A stretch of DNA of 64,000 bases from Methylobacterium sp. 10 (GCF_000519085.1 NZ_KI912577.1:2712632-2776631), one strand, 5' to 3'. Counted from the stretch's first letter, positions 51,266 through 61,789 are shown. The notes: generated by a model from the letters alone, not told the origin. Numbers and translations are program-made.

Positions 51266-51701
51266 GCTGAACCTCCTCGGAGCGCGCAATTGCCACGCTT
51301 GGTCCCGTCGGTAGCGTGGCAAAGCCCCCCATGCCAAGGGCGTACTGCAATCCGACCACCGCGCCCTTCACCGGCTGGAGCAGGGCGAGGGCCGATCCGA
51401 GGGTGACGATCGGCCAGAACGACAGCTGAAACCACAACGGCACGTCGTAGTTCGTCTCGAGTTCGAGGATGAAATACCCGACGATATGGCCGATGATGAA
51501 GATCACCACGTAGGGCGGCAAGTCGTCGGCCCGGTGGTGATGGAATTCGAGCCCGCACTCTTCGCAGATCGGGCGGACCTTCAGGAACTTGCCGAAGAGC
51601 TTGCCCTCGCCGCAATGCGGGCAGCGGCACACGAAGCCGCGAGCCATGGATTTGATGAGGCCGACGCGCTCACCGGGCAGGGTCTCGACGCTCGCTGTCA
51701 T
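51222..51701 (-). CDS. DUF983 membrane protein with two CxxC pairs (159 aa)
   Basis: The N-terminal zinc ribbon has CRCPHCGEGKLF and ICEECGLEF, giving two Cys-x2-Cys pairs. Two membrane helices follow (VVIFIIGHIVGYFILEL and LWFQLSFWPIVTLGSALALL). DUF983 proteins are conserved in Alphaproteobacteria, often next to cytochrome oxidase or, as here, Nudix genes. Function is not established. The start ATG at 51701 begins MTASVETLPG. Confidence 0.88.
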   Translation of the reverse strand: MTASVETLPGERVGLIKSMARGFVCRCPHCGEGKLFGKFLKVRPICEECGLEFHHHRADDLPPYVVIFIIGHIVGYFILELETNYDVPLWFQLSFWPIVTLGSALALLQPVKGAVVGLQYALGMGGFATLPTGPSVAIARSEEVQLGPSDNPTPGLGHA

Positions 51702-51834
51702 GGCGATCCCATTTTCCGTTTCGGATGTTCAACACCGCGACCTCGTCCCGACGTGCCGCTGGCGCGGCACCTCGGGATGAGGTCGGCGGCTGGGAAGAAC
51801 CGTTCCGACGAGGCGAGATCCTACACCAGCCGCC

Positions 51835-54147
51835 CTAGCGGCGCGACCCGCGATGGCGCGACCCGGAGTTGCGGATGCCCGCGGGCCGGCCGGGCGGCCC
51901 GGCCTTGTGGAAGCTCGGCGAGCGCGGGGATCTCGCCCCGCCCGCCTGCGGCTTGGTCTGGCCTTCGGAGAGCAGTTCGAAACGCAGGGCGCCGGCCACG
52001 GCCGCCGCCTCCACCAGCCTCACCTCCACCCGGTCGCCGAGGCGATGGGTCTCGCCGCTGCGCGAGCCCACCAGGGCATGGCGCGCCTCGTCGTGATGGT
52101 AGAAATCGTTGCCGATGGTGGAGATCGGCACGAAGCCGTCGGCACCGGTCTCGTCCAGCTTGATGAAGAGCCCGGCGCGGGTGACGCCCGAGATCTGGCC
52201 GGTGAAGTTCGCTCCGACCCTGTCGGCGAGGTGGTGCGCGATGAGCCGGTCGATGGTCTCGCGCTCGGCCGCCATGGCGCGACGCTCGGCGGCCGAGATC
52301 TGCTCCCCGATCTGATCGAGGGCCCCCACCGTCACGTCGGATGACAGGCCGTCCGGACCGAGCCGGCACGCGGCGATCAGCGCCCGGTGGACGATGAGAT
52401 CGGCATAGCGCCGGATCGGCGAGGTGAAATGGGCGTAGCGCCTGAGATTCAGGCCGAAATGCCCGAGATTCTGCGCGGCATAGACGGCCTGCGCCTGCGA
52501 TCGCAGCACGACCTCGTTGATGAAGATCGCGTGCTCGGTCTCGGCCACGGAACTGAGGATGCGGTTGAACAGAGCGGGGCGGAGTGCCCCTTCCTTGGGG
52601 ATCTTGATACCGATGGAGGCCAGTACCTCGCCGAGCGCCCGCATCTTCTCCAGGGCCGGCTCGTCGTGGACCCGGTAGATCAGCGGCTGCTTGGCCTGTT
52701 CCAGGGTCTCGGCGGCGGCCACGTTGGCCTGGATCATGAACTCTTCTATGAGGCGGTGCGCATCGAGGCGGGCGGGCACCACCACCCGGTCGACGGCGCC
52801 GTCGGGCGTCAGCAGCACCTTCCGCTCGGGCAGGTCGAGGGCGAGGGGGCCGCGCGCCTCGCGAGCCTCCGTCAGGGCCGCGTAGGCGACCCAGAGCGGG
52901 CGCAGGACCGGCTCCAATAGCGGCGCCGTGGTCTCGTCGGCGAATCCGTCGATGGCCGCCTGTGCCTGTGCGTAGGACAGCTTGGCCCGCGAGCGCATCA
53001 TCACCCGGTGGAAGCTGTGGCGCTTCTTCACCCCATCGGCGCCGATCACCATGCGCACGGCGATGGCGGGGCGATCCTCCTTCTCCCTCAGCGAGCAGAG
53101 GTCGTTGGAGATGCGCTCCGGCAGCATCGGCACGACCCGGTCGGGGAAGTAGACCGAGTTGCCGCGCAACAGCGCCTCGCGGTCGAGGGCCGAGCCGGGG
53201 CGGACATAGGCGGCCACATCGGCGATGGCGACGGTGACGACGAAGCCACCCGCATTGGCCTCGTCCGGGTCCGGCACCGCCATGACGGCGTCGTCATGGT
53301 CCTTGGCGTCGGGCGGGTCGATGGTCAGCAGCGGCTCGGCCCGCCAATCCTCGCGGCCCTTCATCCCCACGGGCTCCACCGCGTCGGCCTCCGCCAGGGT
53401 GTCGGCGGCGAAGACATGGGGGATGTGATGGAGATGCAGGGCGATGAGGCTCACGGCGCGCTCGGAGCCGAGCGAGCCGAGGCGCTCGGTCACGCGCCCG
53501 CGCGGCAGGCCGAACCGGCTCTCGCTCACAAGGCTGACGCTGACGAGGTCGCCGTCCCGCGCCTCACCTTCCTCGCCGGCGGGAATCGCGATCTCGCGGC
53601 CCTGCGCCCGCTTCTCCACGGGCACGATGCGGCCGCCGTCGGGGCCTGAGCGGTAGACGCCGATGATCTCCGCCTTGTTCTTGCCGATGACCTTGATGAC
53701 ACGGCCGGAATAGCGCCCGCTCTCGCCGGGGATCGGTTCGACCCGCAGCAAAGCGCGATCGCCGATGCCGGGCGCGGCACGGCCCGGCTTCTTGCCGCTG
53801 CGCGGCGAGGAGACCAGGATCTTCGGCGGCGGCCCCTTGGCGTGGTCCCATTCCACGGGAACGGCGAAGAAGTCGCCGTCGCGATCCCGCGACTTGATGT
53901 CAGCGAGCGTCACCGGCGGGAGCCGGCCGGCCTGGGCCAGTCCACCACGGCCGCGCTCGATCTCGCCGTCCACCTCGATCTCCTTGAGGATACGCTTCAG
54001 GCCGATGCGGTCGGCGCCCTTGATGTCGAAGGCCGCCGCGATCTCGCGCTTGCCCACCTTCTCCGTCGCCTGCTCGATGAAGGCGACGATCTGCTCGCGG
54101 GAGGGCAGGGCGCTTTGCCCGGGGTTCGGATTGATGCGTCTGGCCAA
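51835..54147 (-). CDS. rnr: Ribonuclease R (770 aa)
   Basis: The RNB catalytic domain has DAKDHDDAV with the metal-binding aspartates and the ISNDLCSLREKEDRPAIAV segment, with YAHFTSPIRRYADLIVHR at the end. Two cold-shock domains come before it and an S1 domain after (GANFTGQISGVTRAGLFIKL). A Lys/Arg-rich tail (the GGARSPRSPSFHK region) ends the protein. It degrades structured RNA from the 3' end. The TTG at 54147 (LARRINPNPGQ) is the likely start; the frame is open for another 170 codons upstream, but that part has no domain and crosses the next gene. Confidence 0.93.
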   Translation of the reverse strand: MARRINPNPGQSALPSREQIVAFIEQATEKVGKREIAAAFDIKGADRIGLKRILKEIEVDGEIERGRGGLAQAGRLPPVTLADIKSRDRDGDFFAVPVEWDHAKGPPPKILVSSPRSGKKPGRAAPGIGDRALLRVEPIPGESGRYSGRVIKVIGKNKAEIIGVYRSGPDGGRIVPVEKRAQGREIAIPAGEEGEARDGDLVSVSLVSESRFGLPRGRVTERLGSLGSERAVSLIALHLHHIPHVFAADTLAEADAVEPVGMKGREDWRAEPLLTIDPPDAKDHDDAVMAVPDPDEANAGGFVVTVAIADVAAYVRPGSALDREALLRGNSVYFPDRVVPMLPERISNDLCSLREKEDRPAIAVRMVIGADGVKKRHSFHRVMMRSRAKLSYAQAQAAIDGFADETTAPLLEPVLRPLWVAYAALTEAREARGPLALDLPERKVLLTPDGAVDRVVVPARLDAHRLIEEFMIQANVAAAETLEQAKQPLIYRVHDEPALEKMRALGEVLASIGIKIPKEGALRPALFNRILSSVAETEHAIFINEVVLRSQAQAVYAAQNLGHFGLNLRRYAHFTSPIRRYADLIVHRALIAACRLGPDGLSSDVTVGALDQIGEQISAAERRAMAAERETIDRLIAHHLADRVGANFTGQISGVTRAGLFIKLDETGADGFVPISTIGNDFYHHDEARHALVGSRSGETHRLGDRVEVRLVEAAAVAGALRFELLSEGQTKPQAGGARSPRSPSFHKAGPPGRPAGIRNSGSRHRGSRR

Positions 54148-54296
54148 AGGTCTCTGGGCTCGGGGTCGTGTGGCGCGCCGAAACCCCAAGGCCGGCGCGG
54201 GATTGGACAGGTCTCGGGGGAGAACTCTCCGTTGCCTGCAAACATGGGACCGCCGGGGCCTCGCGGCAACGCCGTTCGGCGGACGATCCCGTGTCA

Positions 54297-54623
54297 TCAA
54301 CCGGTGGAGGCCGATCCGGCGATCCGCTCCACCGCGAGATCGACGTCGAAACCGGGGTCGAGCAGGTCGGCGAAGGTAAACGGGCAGGCGACGGGCAGGC
54401 CGAACGACACCCGGCCCTCCGAATCCTGGAATTCGGGCGACTCGGCCTCGCCCACGGCCAGAATCCAGATGCCATCGATCTTGAGGGATCTGGCCGCCTC
54501 GGCGTCGGCGACCAGGGCGGCATGGGCGCGCCGCGCCTCCTCGCGCCAGTGCAGGCTCTCCGTATCGTCCGAGATCAAAGCCGCCTTCACGAGGCTGGCG
54601 AGAAGAGTTTGAAGAATCGTCAT
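54297..54623 (-). CDS. Small cytoplasmic protein of unknown function (108 aa)
   Basis: The family is not recognised. The product is acidic, with a helix ILQTLLASLVKAALISDDTESLHW, a strand-rich segment (IDGIWILAVGEAESPEF, VSFGLPVACPFTFADLL) and no membrane part. ATG at 54623 is chosen; 54647 is possible. It lies just upstream of rnr and is read in the same direction, so it may be co-transcribed. Confidence 0.6.
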   Translation of the reverse strand: MTILQTLLASLVKAALISDDTESLHWREEARRAHAALVADAEAARSLKIDGIWILAVGEAESPEFQDSEGRVSFGLPVACPFTFADLLDPGFDVDLAVERIAGSASTG

Positions 54624-54715
54624 CGGTGTTGCGGCCTCCGGCATCATGGAGGGTCAACGCGCAAGACCTGCGCCGGGCCGCGCATCGGCGGGCTCCCGTC
54701 GCAGAGGGCTTGTGC

Positions 54716-55294
54716 TCAGTAGGGGGTGCCCTTCGCGCGCTGCGCCTTCAGCGCCTCGGCATGCCAGACGAGTTCGTCGAGGAAGCGCTTTGCGGCCTTC
54801 GACAGCCACTCCTCCTGCGGCACGCCCTCCGCGTCGAGCGCCTTGTGGATGCGCGGAATCGGCAGGAGCGAGGCGATGCTCGGCGCGCCAAGCTCAGCCA
54901 TCATCGCCCTCAACTGCATCGCCGCGCGGACGCCGCCATATTGCCCCGCCGAGTAGCAGACGATGGCCGAGGGCCGCCAGAAATACTCTTCGAGGAAATG
55001 GTCGAGGGTGTTCGAGAGGGCCGGCGGGATCGAATGGTTGTACTCGGCCGATACCACCACGAAGGCGTCCGACCGGCGGTAGAGCGTGGCGAGCTCTTCC
55101 AGCACGGGGGGCGCCTCATCCCTGGGGTATTCCTTGTACATCTTGTCGAGGAGCGGCAGCTTCAACTCCGCCGGGTCCACCAGCGGCGCCTCGATACCGC
55201 GTTCCTCCAGCAGCCGAATGACGAAGCGCGCACCGCGCAGGCCTTGCCGCTCGCTGCGGACGGAACCGAGGATGACGGGGATCACGAGGGACAT
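54716..55294 (-). CDS. NADPH-dependent FMN reductase (192 aa)
   Basis: The flavodoxin-like fold is shown by VIPVILGSVRSERQGLRGARF and the FMN/phosphate contact SAEYNHSIPPALSNTLDHF near residue 85. RPSAIVCYSAGQYGG is the third nucleotide strand. The length and motifs match the NADPH-dependent FMN reductase/ArsH-like group. It reduces flavin or quinone-like substrates in the cytoplasm; the physiological partner is unknown. ATG at 55294 is the start. Confidence 0.91.
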   Translation of the reverse strand: MSLVIPVILGSVRSERQGLRGARFVIRLLEERGIEAPLVDPAELKLPLLDKMYKEYPRDEAPPVLEELATLYRRSDAFVVVSAEYNHSIPPALSNTLDHFLEEYFWRPSAIVCYSAGQYGGVRAAMQLRAMMAELGAPSIASLLPIPRIHKALDAEGVPQEEWLSKAAKRFLDELVWHAEALKAQRAKGTPY

Positions 55295-55400
55295 GGCGCT
55301 GCTCCGGCGGAGTTGAACACTGTCGGTCCATCGTATCGCCGGAGACGGATGCTGTCGCGGGTGGCGGGCGGGTCGCGCTATCGGTCGCCCGGCCCCATCG

Positions 55401-56237
55401 TCAGGCCGCGCTGAGGCAGCACTTCTTGTACTTCTTCCCGCTTCCGCACGGGCAGGGATCGTTGCGGCCGATCTTCACCGGATTGCGGACCGGCAGGCCC
55501 GCCCCCTCGGCGGTCCAGGCCAGGGCCCCGATCGGGTCGTCGAACGTGCCGTAGTTCTGTCCGTCGAACAGCTGCATGTCGTCCGGCTTCGCGGTCGCCC
55601 GACGCAGGGTGGTTTGGAACCATTGGGCGTCGCTGAACTCGTTGGTCAGGCGGCCATCGGCCCGGGCGGCCGTGCTCCGCAGGGCGAGATCGGCGAAGCC
55701 GAGGAGAGCGATGGTCTCCTCCCAACCGACCCAGGCGACGTCGCCCTCCACGGCGGCGCGCTTGTCGTCGAAGCGGACGAGGAGGTCATGGGTCCGGGTC
55801 CGGTCGATGCGTCCGGTCTGGGTCAAGAAGGCGAGGGCTGCGAAGACCTCGGTGCGGGCAAAGCCATCCACCGTCGAATCGAGCAGCAACGCGTGCATCG
55901 GCGCGACGTCGCCATCGAAGAGGCTGGTGAGCACCTTGGCCATGGTGGTGGTGAGCGCATCACCGAGGAGCGCGTCGAGGCCGTCGGAATCCTGGCGCCG
56001 CAGGATGCCCAGGAGCGGAGCGAAGGCCCGCGTCTCGCCGGCCGCCGCCAGGATGTGCAGCCCCCAGAACAGCAGGTTGCCCTGTGCCTCGTCGAGGTCC
56101 TTGCCCTCCGCCGCCAGGGCAAGGACCGACAGGACGGGCTCGGCGACCTCGGAGGGCGTCGCCAGGGCCTGGAGCATCGCCTCCTTCGGCAGATGCTTGG
56201 CGGCCGACAAGACGTCGATCAGTTCCTGGTTCGCCAT
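55401..56237 (-). CDS. DUF1186-like protein with C-terminal SEC-C metal-binding motif (278 aa)
   Basis: The N-terminal 220 residues are a helical repeat domain similar to DUF1186 ([30 protein letters not shown]). The C-terminus has the SEC-C zinc motif [19 protein letters not shown], as in the end of SecA. The ATG at 56237 gives a family-like length; an upstream start adds 14 residues without support. Such proteins are thought to be adaptors, but no partner is known. Confidence 0.85.
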   Translation of the reverse strand: MANQELIDVLSAAKHLPKEAMLQALATPSEVAEPVLSVLALAAEGKDLDEAQGNLLFWGLHILAAAGETRAFAPLLGILRRQDSDGLDALLGDALTTTMAKVLTSLFDGDVAPMHALLLDSTVDGFARTEVFAALAFLTQTGRIDRTRTHDLLVRFDDKRAAVEGDVAWVGWEETIALLGFADLALRSTAARADGRLTNEFSDAQWFQTTLRRATAKPDDMQLFDGQNYGTFDDPIGALAWTAEGAGLPVRNPVKIGRNDPCPCGSGKKYKKCCLSAA

Positions 56238-56275
56238 GTGATCGGCTTCCTTGCCTGAAGTGCTGTGACCCGATC

Positions 56276-58699
56276 TCAACCCCTCAGGGTCGCGCCGGTC
56301 TTGCGGGCGACCTCCGCGACGATCTTCGCCGTCACGGCCTCGATCTCCGCATCGGTGAGGGTGCGTTCCACCGGCTGGAGCCTCACGGCGATGGCGACGG
56401 ATTTCGCGCCCTCGGGAATGCCCGTCCCCTCGTAGATGTCGAAGACGTCGATCCCGGCGATGAGCTTGCGCTCGGCACCTTGCGCCGCCTTCACCACGTC
56501 GCCCGCCGCCACGTCGCGCCCCACCACGAAGGCGAAATCACGCGAGATCGGCTGGAAATCGGAGAGGGCCAGCGCGGGCTTCACCTTGGTGGGGCGATAT
56601 TTCGGCAGGGGGATCGCATCCAGGGTGATCTCGAAGGCCACGAGCGTGCCCTTGAGGTCCAGGGCCTTCATCACGCGGGGGTGGATCTCGCCGAAATAGC
56701 CGACCTGGTTCTTCGGCCCGAACTGCATCGTGCCGGAGCGTCCGGGATGCAGCCAGCCGGGACCGCCCGCAACGATCTGGAGGCCACCGGTCGGCACGCC
56801 GAGGGCGGAGAGGAGCGCCAGGGCGTCGGCCTTGGCCTCGAACGCATCGACGGTGGCGGCGGCACCCGCCCAATGGCGGCCGGCGCCCTCGTGGCGTGCG
56901 GTGCCCCGCCGTACGGCCGTGGCGCGGATCGACTGGCCCTCAGGCTGGTCGGTCTCGAAACACTGGCCCACCTCGAACAGGGCGACGTCGCCATAGCCGC
57001 GGTCGGCGTTGCGCTGGGCCGCCCGGAGCAGGCCCGGCACCAGGCTCGGACGCATGTCGGAGAGATCGGCGGCGATGGGGTTGGCGAGCGCCAGATCCGC
57101 CTTGCCGCCGCCGAAGAGGACGGCATCGTCATGCGGGATGAACGACCACGTCACCGCCTCCACGAGGCCGCGCGTCGCCAGTGCGCGCTTGGCGAGACGC
57201 GTGCGCTTCTGCAGGGGCGTCAGCCTCGCCTTGCCGATGGAGGCATCGCCGCGCGACAGCGGCTTCGGCTCGATCCGGTCGAGGCCGGCGATGCGGATGA
57301 TCTCCTCCACGAGGTCGGCCTTGCCTTCAACATCCGGCCGCCAGGACGGGGTGAGGACCTTCACCCGCTCGCCTGAGCCGGCCACGTGGAACCCGAGGGT
57401 CTCCAGCGTCACCTTCATCTCGGCGCGGGACAGCTCGATCCCGGCAAGGCGCCGCGTCTCGGTCCAGGGAAAATCGATCACCCGCTCGGTCTCGGGCACC
57501 TCACCGGCGATCACCGCCTCGCTCGGCGTACCGCCGCAGAGGTCGACGACCAGGCGGGTGGCGAGATCGAGCCCCGGCAGGGCGAAGAGCGGATCGACGC
57601 CGCGCTCGAAGCGGTAGCGCGCATCGGTGATGATCCCGAGGCGTCGGCCGCTCTGCGCGATGTTCACCGGATCCCACAGGGCGGATTCGATGATGACGTC
57701 CACGGTGCCCTCGTCGCAGCCGGAGGCCTCGCCCCCGATGATGCCGCCGATGGATTCGGGGCCGTTCTCGTCGGCGATGACGACGATTCCGTCGTCGAGC
57801 GCATAGGTCTTGCCGTCGAGGGCCTTCAGGCTCTCGCCGTCGCGGGCGCGACGGACCGTGAGAGCGCCCTTCACCTTGGCCGCGTCGAAGACGTGAAGCG
57901 GGCGGCCGCGATCGAAGGTGAGGTAGTTGGTGATGTCGACAAGCGCGTTGATCGGGCGGAGGCCGATGGCGCGCAGGCGGGCCTGCATCCAGTCGGGGGA
58001 GGGGCCGTTCTTCACGCCGCGCACGAGGCGCAGGGTGAAATACGGGCACAATCCCTTGTCCGCGCGCTCGAAATCGAGCGACACCGGCACGTGGCACTCA
58101 CCCTCGCCGCGCACGGGCCGCATCGGCTCGCGCTTCAACACGCCGATGCCGGCGGCCGAGAGATCGCGGGCGATGCCGTGGATCGAGGTACAATCCGGGC
58201 GGTTCGGGGTGAGGTTGATCTCGATGACCGGATCGTCGAGGCCGGCATAGAGGGCGTAGGCTTGGCCCGTCGGGGCGTCCGCCGGCAGGTCCAGGATGCC
58301 GTCATGGTCGTCGCCGAGGCCGAGTTCGGCCCCGGAGCAGAGCATGCCCCGGCTCTCGACCCCGCGAATGCTCCCCACCGACAGGGTGATGTTCTTGCCC
58401 GGCACGTAGGTGCCCGGCGGCGCGAAGACCGATTTCATCCCCGCCCGCGCATTCGGCGCTCCGCAGACGACCTGCAGGGGTTGTCCGTCGCCGGCATCCA
58501 CGGTGCAGACGCGCAGGCGGTCGGCATTGGGGTGCTGTTCGGCCGTGAGCACATGGGCGACGACATAAGGCGCGAGAGCCGCCGCCTTGTCCTCGATGCC
58601 TTCGACCTCGAGGCCGATCCGAGTCAGCGTCTCGGAGATGGTCTCCAGAGACGAGTCGGTGTCGAGGTGCTCCTTGAGCCAGGAGAGGGTGAATTTCAT
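56276..58699 (-). CDS. pheT: Phenylalanyl-tRNA synthetase beta subunit (807 aa)
   Basis: The protein has all beta-subunit domains in order: tRNA-binding OB fold ([30 protein letters not shown]), B3/B4 core, B5, the catalytic-like module ([27 protein letters not shown]) and the ferredoxin-like anticodon-binding end ([22 protein letters not shown]). The length of 807 aa is normal. With PheS it charges tRNA-Phe. Its ATG overlaps the stop of the HEPN gene (ATGA), so its translation is coupled to the inserted gene pair. Confidence 0.97.
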   Translation of the reverse strand: MKFTLSWLKEHLDTDSSLETISETLTRIGLEVEGIEDKAAALAPYVVAHVLTAEQHPNADRLRVCTVDAGDGQPLQVVCGAPNARAGMKSVFAPPGTYVPGKNITLSVGSIRGVESRGMLCSGAELGLGDDHDGILDLPADAPTGQAYALYAGLDDPVIEINLTPNRPDCTSIHGIARDLSAAGIGVLKREPMRPVRGEGECHVPVSLDFERADKGLCPYFTLRLVRGVKNGPSPDWMQARLRAIGLRPINALVDITNYLTFDRGRPLHVFDAAKVKGALTVRRARDGESLKALDGKTYALDDGIVVIADENGPESIGGIIGGEASGCDEGTVDVIIESALWDPVNIAQSGRRLGIITDARYRFERGVDPLFALPGLDLATRLVVDLCGGTPSEAVIAGEVPETERVIDFPWTETRRLAGIELSRAEMKVTLETLGFHVAGSGERVKVLTPSWRPDVEGKADLVEEIIRIAGLDRIEPKPLSRGDASIGKARLTPLQKRTRLAKRALATRGLVEAVTWSFIPHDDAVLFGGGKADLALANPIAADLSDMRPSLVPGLLRAAQRNADRGYGDVALFEVGQCFETDQPEGQSIRATAVRRGTARHEGAGRHWAGAAATVDAFEAKADALALLSALGVPTGGLQIVAGGPGWLHPGRSGTMQFGPKNQVGYFGEIHPRVMKALDLKGTLVAFEITLDAIPLPKYRPTKVKPALALSDFQPISRDFAFVVGRDVAAGDVVKAAQGAERKLIAGIDVFDIYEGTGIPEGAKSVAIAVRLQPVERTLTDAEIEAVTAKIVAEVARKTGATLRG

Positions 58700-59166
58700 T
58701 TTCTTCTCGCCTGGAAGAGGAGGTGAACGGCTAGGGTTTGACGGTCCAGGCCGGTCAAACCCTCTAAGCGCGAGACGACACTTCTTGCCCGGTCAAGATG
58801 TTCCTTGACCGCGGCCAGATCGAACAAGTTGCTCCGGGGAGGCGAATAATCCGCAATCATGCGTGCCTCCTGAAGCTGGATCAGGTCGGTTCCGATGTCC
58901 CGTAGAACGATCGTTTGCTTCAACGGGCCATTCGTCTGGAATGCATTCTTCATCGGGCCATGATCGATACCGCGATAGACGCGTTCGAAATCAGCGGAAT
59001 TGGTATCGCCACCGGGCAGCATCTCGGAAGCACAGAGCCACATGAGGGCATGGAACGCCGCATAATATGCCGAGCTGACTGCCCGCCGCTTCGCTGCGCC
59101 GCTACGGGGGTTCTGTTGGACCAGAACTTCCGCCTGATCCAACATGAGATCGACCATAGAAGCCAT
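58696..59166 (-). CDS. HEPN-domain protein in the pheS-pheT operon (156 aa)
   Basis: The UPF0332-like HEPN signature is [25 protein letters not shown] near residue 25 and QEARMIADY near residue 105, which are the conserved helices of this family. The R-x4-H RNase motif of active HEPN toxins is not seen, so it may bind nucleotides or act as a partner. The stop overlaps the pheT start (ATGA) and a 94-aa gene of unknown function precedes it by 3 bases. HEPN genes usually pair with a nucleotidyltransferase; here the partner looks different. Confidence 0.82.
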   Translation of the reverse strand: MASMVDLMLDQAEVLVQQNPRSGAAKRRAVSSAYYAAFHALMWLCASEMLPGGDTNSADFERVYRGIDHGPMKNAFQTNGPLKQTIVLRDIGTDLIQLQEARMIADYSPPRSNLFDLAAVKEHLDRARSVVSRLEGLTGLDRQTLAVHLLFQARRK

Positions 59167-59169
59167 GGA

Positions 59170-59454
59170 TCAGTCTATATCGCTTTCAGTCTGCTTTTCG
59201 CTGACGACATCGTTCTTCAGCAAAATGAAGCGGTCTTCTCCTCGGCTGATGAGTGCAGACCGCAAGATGTGGCTGGCATTCAGCAGCGGATCGGGCTTCG
59301 TCTCTGGCCGACGTTGATAACGAGCGACGATCTTGATGACCGGATCTCCGTCGAAATCCGAGCTGGAAACGGCTTCGGCCCCTAAGAACCCCGCCTCGGG
59401 AATCTGCTCGCGCAGAACCTCGGACACCAGGCTGGTAATCTCCTGATCGGTCAT
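59170..59454 (-). CDS. Small protein paired with the HEPN gene (94 aa)
   Basis: The ATG at 59454 follows GGAG (8 bases). The product has a helical start (ITSLVSEVLREQIPEA) and a strand-turn segment (FDGDPVIKIVARYQRRP). No nucleotidyltransferase motif is visible, so it does not look like the usual partner of a HEPN toxin, but its position suggests that role. It lies 17 bases after pheS and 3 bases before the HEPN gene. Confidence 0.65.
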   Translation of the reverse strand: MTDQEITSLVSEVLREQIPEAGFLGAEAVSSSDFDGDPVIKIVARYQRRPETKPDPLLNASHILRSALISRGEDRFILLKNDVVSEKQTESDID

Positions 59455-59471
59455 CGATCGCTCCATGCCCA

Positions 59472-60554
59472 TCAACTCGTCAGCCCGGCCACCAAGCTCG
59501 GGATGTCCAGCGGGCGGAAGCCATAATGCTCCAGCCAGCGCACATCCGCCTCGAAGAACGGGCGCAGATCGGGCGTGCCGTATTTCAGCATCGCGATCCG
59601 GTCGATGCCCATGCCGAAGGCGAAGCCCTGGACGAAGTCGGGGTCGTAGCCGCAGTTCCTGAGCACGTTCGGATGGACCATGCCGCAGCCGAGGATCTCG
59701 AGCCAGTCGGTGCCCTCGCCGAAGCGGATCTCGCCGCCCTTTCGCGAGCACTGGATATCGACCTCCGCCGACGGCTCGGTGAAGGGGAAGAACGACGGCC
59801 GGAACCGCATCTTCACCGCATCGACCTCGAAGAACGTGCGGCAGAACTCCTCCAGCACCCATTTCAGGTTGGCGATGGTGGCGCTCTTGTCGATCACCAG
59901 CCCCTCCACCTGATGGAACATCGGCGTGTGGGTCTGGTCGGAATCGTGGCGATAGGTGCGGCCGGGGCAGATCACGCGGATCGGCGGCTCCTGCGACCGC
60001 ATGGTGCGGATCTGGACCGGAGACGTATGGGTGCGGAGCACCTTGCGCTGGCCGTTGCGGTCTGGGGCCAGGAAGAAGGTGTCGTGCATCTCGCGCGCCG
60101 GATGGCCGGGCGGGAAGTTGAGGGCGGTGAAGTTGTAATCGTCGGTCTCGATGTCCGGACCTTCCGCCACCGAGAAGCCCATATCGGCGAAGATCGCGGT
60201 GATCTCGTCCATGACCTGACTGATCGGATGGATGCGCCCGCGCGCTTCCGGCGCATCGCGCACCGGCAGGGTGACGTCGATCCGCTCCGCCGCGAGGCGG
60301 GCTTCGAGGGCGGCCTCCGTGAGCGCCTCACGCCGCGTGGCGATGGCGCCCTGAACCCTGTCGCGCAGCCCGTTGATGAGCGGACCGCGCTCCTTGCGCT
60401 CGTCCGGTGTCATGCTGCCGAGGGTCTTGAGCAGGTCGGAGACCGAGCCCTTCTTGCCCAGAGCCGCGACGCGTACGGCATCGAGGGTGGCCTCGTCGGA
60501 CGCGCTGCCGACCTGCCCGAGCAGATCGCCTTCGAGGGTTTCGAGATCGGTCAT
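59472..60554 (-). CDS. pheS: Phenylalanyl-tRNA synthetase alpha subunit (360 aa)
   Basis: The class II core carries motif 2 ([40 protein letters not shown]) and motif 3 ([17 protein letters not shown]), after the coiled N-terminal tRNA-binding region ([14 protein letters not shown]). The length of 360 aa is typical. It joins with PheT in the alpha2-beta2 enzyme. ATG at 60554 starts the gene, which follows rplT in the same direction. Confidence 0.97.
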   Translation of the reverse strand: MTDLETLEGDLLGQVGSASDEATLDAVRVAALGKKGSVSDLLKTLGSMTPDERKERGPLINGLRDRVQGAIATRREALTEAALEARLAAERIDVTLPVRDAPEARGRIHPISQVMDEITAIFADMGFSVAEGPDIETDDYNFTALNFPPGHPAREMHDTFFLAPDRNGQRKVLRTHTSPVQIRTMRSQEPPIRVICPGRTYRHDSDQTHTPMFHQVEGLVIDKSATIANLKWVLEEFCRTFFEVDAVKMRFRPSFFPFTEPSAEVDIQCSRKGGEIRFGEGTDWLEILGCGMVHPNVLRNCGYDPDFVQGFAFGMGIDRIAMLKYGTPDLRPFFEADVRWLEHYGFRPLDIPSLVAGLTS

Positions 60555-60735
60555 CGGTTCAAACCACCGGTTGGCATCTGGCCTTCGGATCGTGTGCGGC
60601 CCCCGCGAGCGGTTTTGCGGGTAAGCGCTGCCAATGCAAGCGCGCCTGCCGACGATCCTTTGCAAAAGACGAAGGCGCGGTACCTCTCGGTCCGCGCCTT
60701 TCGCATCGACGAATGAGAGGGCGTGTGAACGCGCC

Positions 60736-60789
60736 TCAGGCAGCCTTCACGAGTCAGGCAGCCTTGGCGAGTCAGGCAGCCTTGGCGAG
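60736..60789. repeat. Three tandem 18-base copies at the end of rplT
   Basis: TCAGGCAGCCTTGGCGAG occurs twice (60754-60771, 60772-60789), preceded by a variant, TCAGGCAGCCTTCACGAG (60736-60753). On the coding strand each copy encodes LAKAA followed by TGA in the same frame, so the last codons and stop of L20 are repeated after the real stop. It is a small tandem duplication. Confidence 0.85.
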
Positions 60790-61146
60790 GTCCGGAAGAG
60801 CGGCCTTGGCCTTCTCCACCACCACCGCGAAGCTGGCCGGCTCGTGAATGGCGAGCTCGGACAGAGCCTTGCGATCCACCTCGATGCCGGACTTCGCGAG
60901 ACCGTTGATGAAGCGCGAATAGGTCAGGCCGTGCTCGCGGACAGCGGCGTTGAGACGCTGGATCCAGAGAGCGCGGAACGTGCGCTTCTTGTTCTTACGA
61001 TCGCGGTAGGCATACTGCATGCCCTTCTCGACCGCCTGCTTGGCGATCCGGATCGTGTTCTTGCGCCGGCCGTAATAGCCACGGGCGGCCTTGAGGACTT
61101 TCTTGTGCTTTGCGTGACTGGTCACGCCGCGCTTGACGCGGGCCAT
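60772..61146 (-). CDS. rplT: 50S ribosomal protein L20
   Basis: The sequence begins [42 protein letters not shown], the conserved N-terminal RNA-binding tail and helix of L20 (key part: GYYGRRKN and [10 protein letters not shown]). The length of 124 aa is a little above the usual 118, because of the repeated C-terminal AKAA. L20 nucleates 23S rRNA assembly. It follows rpmI, as in most bacteria; infC is not in this cluster. Confidence 0.97.
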   Translation of the reverse strand: MARVKRGVTSHAKHKKVLKAARGYYGRRKNTIRIAKQAVEKGMQYAYRDRKNKKRTFRALWIQRLNAAVREHGLTYSRFINGLAKSGIEVDRKALSELAIHEPASFAVVVEKAKAALPDLAKAA

Positions 61147-61192
61147 GGGTTCTCTCCTGGATTACGAAAACAGTATCGGCTGCGGCGAAGGA

Positions 61193-61396
61193 TTACCGGC
61201 TGTTGGGCAGGAAATACTTCTTCACGTTGGCAGCATCGCCCTCGAACAGGGTGGTGGTGCCGCGCAGGTTGCGGATCTGCTTCGTCGTCCGCTTGATCAT
61301 TCCGTGGCGCTTGCCGGCCTGGGCATACATGACCTTGCCGGTGCCGGTGATCTTGAAGCGCTTCTTCGCGCCCGACTTGGTTTTCAGCTTGGGCAT
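61193..61396 (-). CDS. rpmI: 50S ribosomal protein L35
   Basis: The 67-residue protein has the L35 pattern [21 protein letters not shown] and [17 protein letters not shown]. It binds the 50S subunit. It heads the minus-strand unit rpmI-rplT-pheS-(two genes)-pheT. The infC gene that usually precedes rpmI is absent here. Confidence 0.96.
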   Translation of the reverse strand: MPKLKTKSGAKKRFKITGTGKVMYAQAGKRHGMIKRTTKQIRNLRGTTTLFEGDAANVKKYFLPNSR

Positions 61397-61712
61397 TTGG
61401 CTCTCCTGAACGCGCATGCCCTCTGACCCCGGGAGGTCGAAGACGTGCGCTCGGTTGATGCTTCTGATGGAGCAGCACGAACCGCCACGGCAGCCCTTTC
61501 GGCCGGGCGGTTCAACGCGAGGGGGCGTATGACAGAAAAGCGACGTGGTTTCAATGGCGGCTGCGCTCCCCGAGCCGTCAGCCCTCCCGTGCGGTCCTGT
61601 CTCAAAACGACGGCGACCGGATTTTCGATGGAAATGCTGCGTCCGGTTGCTTGACAGGCCGGTATGCGGAAACTAGACCCCCGACACCGCCGGAAACGGG
61701 GCGGGACGCCGT
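61397..61712. other. Intergenic region before rpmI
   Basis: No gene, terminator or convincing promoter box could be picked out. It separates rpmI from the first tRNA-Asp, and must carry the rpmI promoter. Confidence 0.5.
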
Positions 61713-61789
61713 GCGGGCGTAGCTCAGTTGGTTAGAGTGCCGGCCTGTCACGCCGGAGGTCGCGGGTTCGAGTCCCGTCGCCCGCGCCA
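61713..61789 (+). tRNA. tRNA-Asp (anticodon GUC), copy 1
   Basis: The 77-base sequence folds as a normal class I tRNA: acceptor GCGGGCG/CGCCCGC, anticodon stem with loop CTGTCAC, T loop GGTTCGAGTCC, and encoded CCA. It is identical to the second copy at 61847-61923. Confidence 0.97.

Noticed and set aside
54148..54657. N-terminal extension of RNase R
   Set aside because: The upstream frame overlaps the 108-aa gene and lacks any domain, while TTG at 54147 leads directly into the normal RNase R N-terminus.
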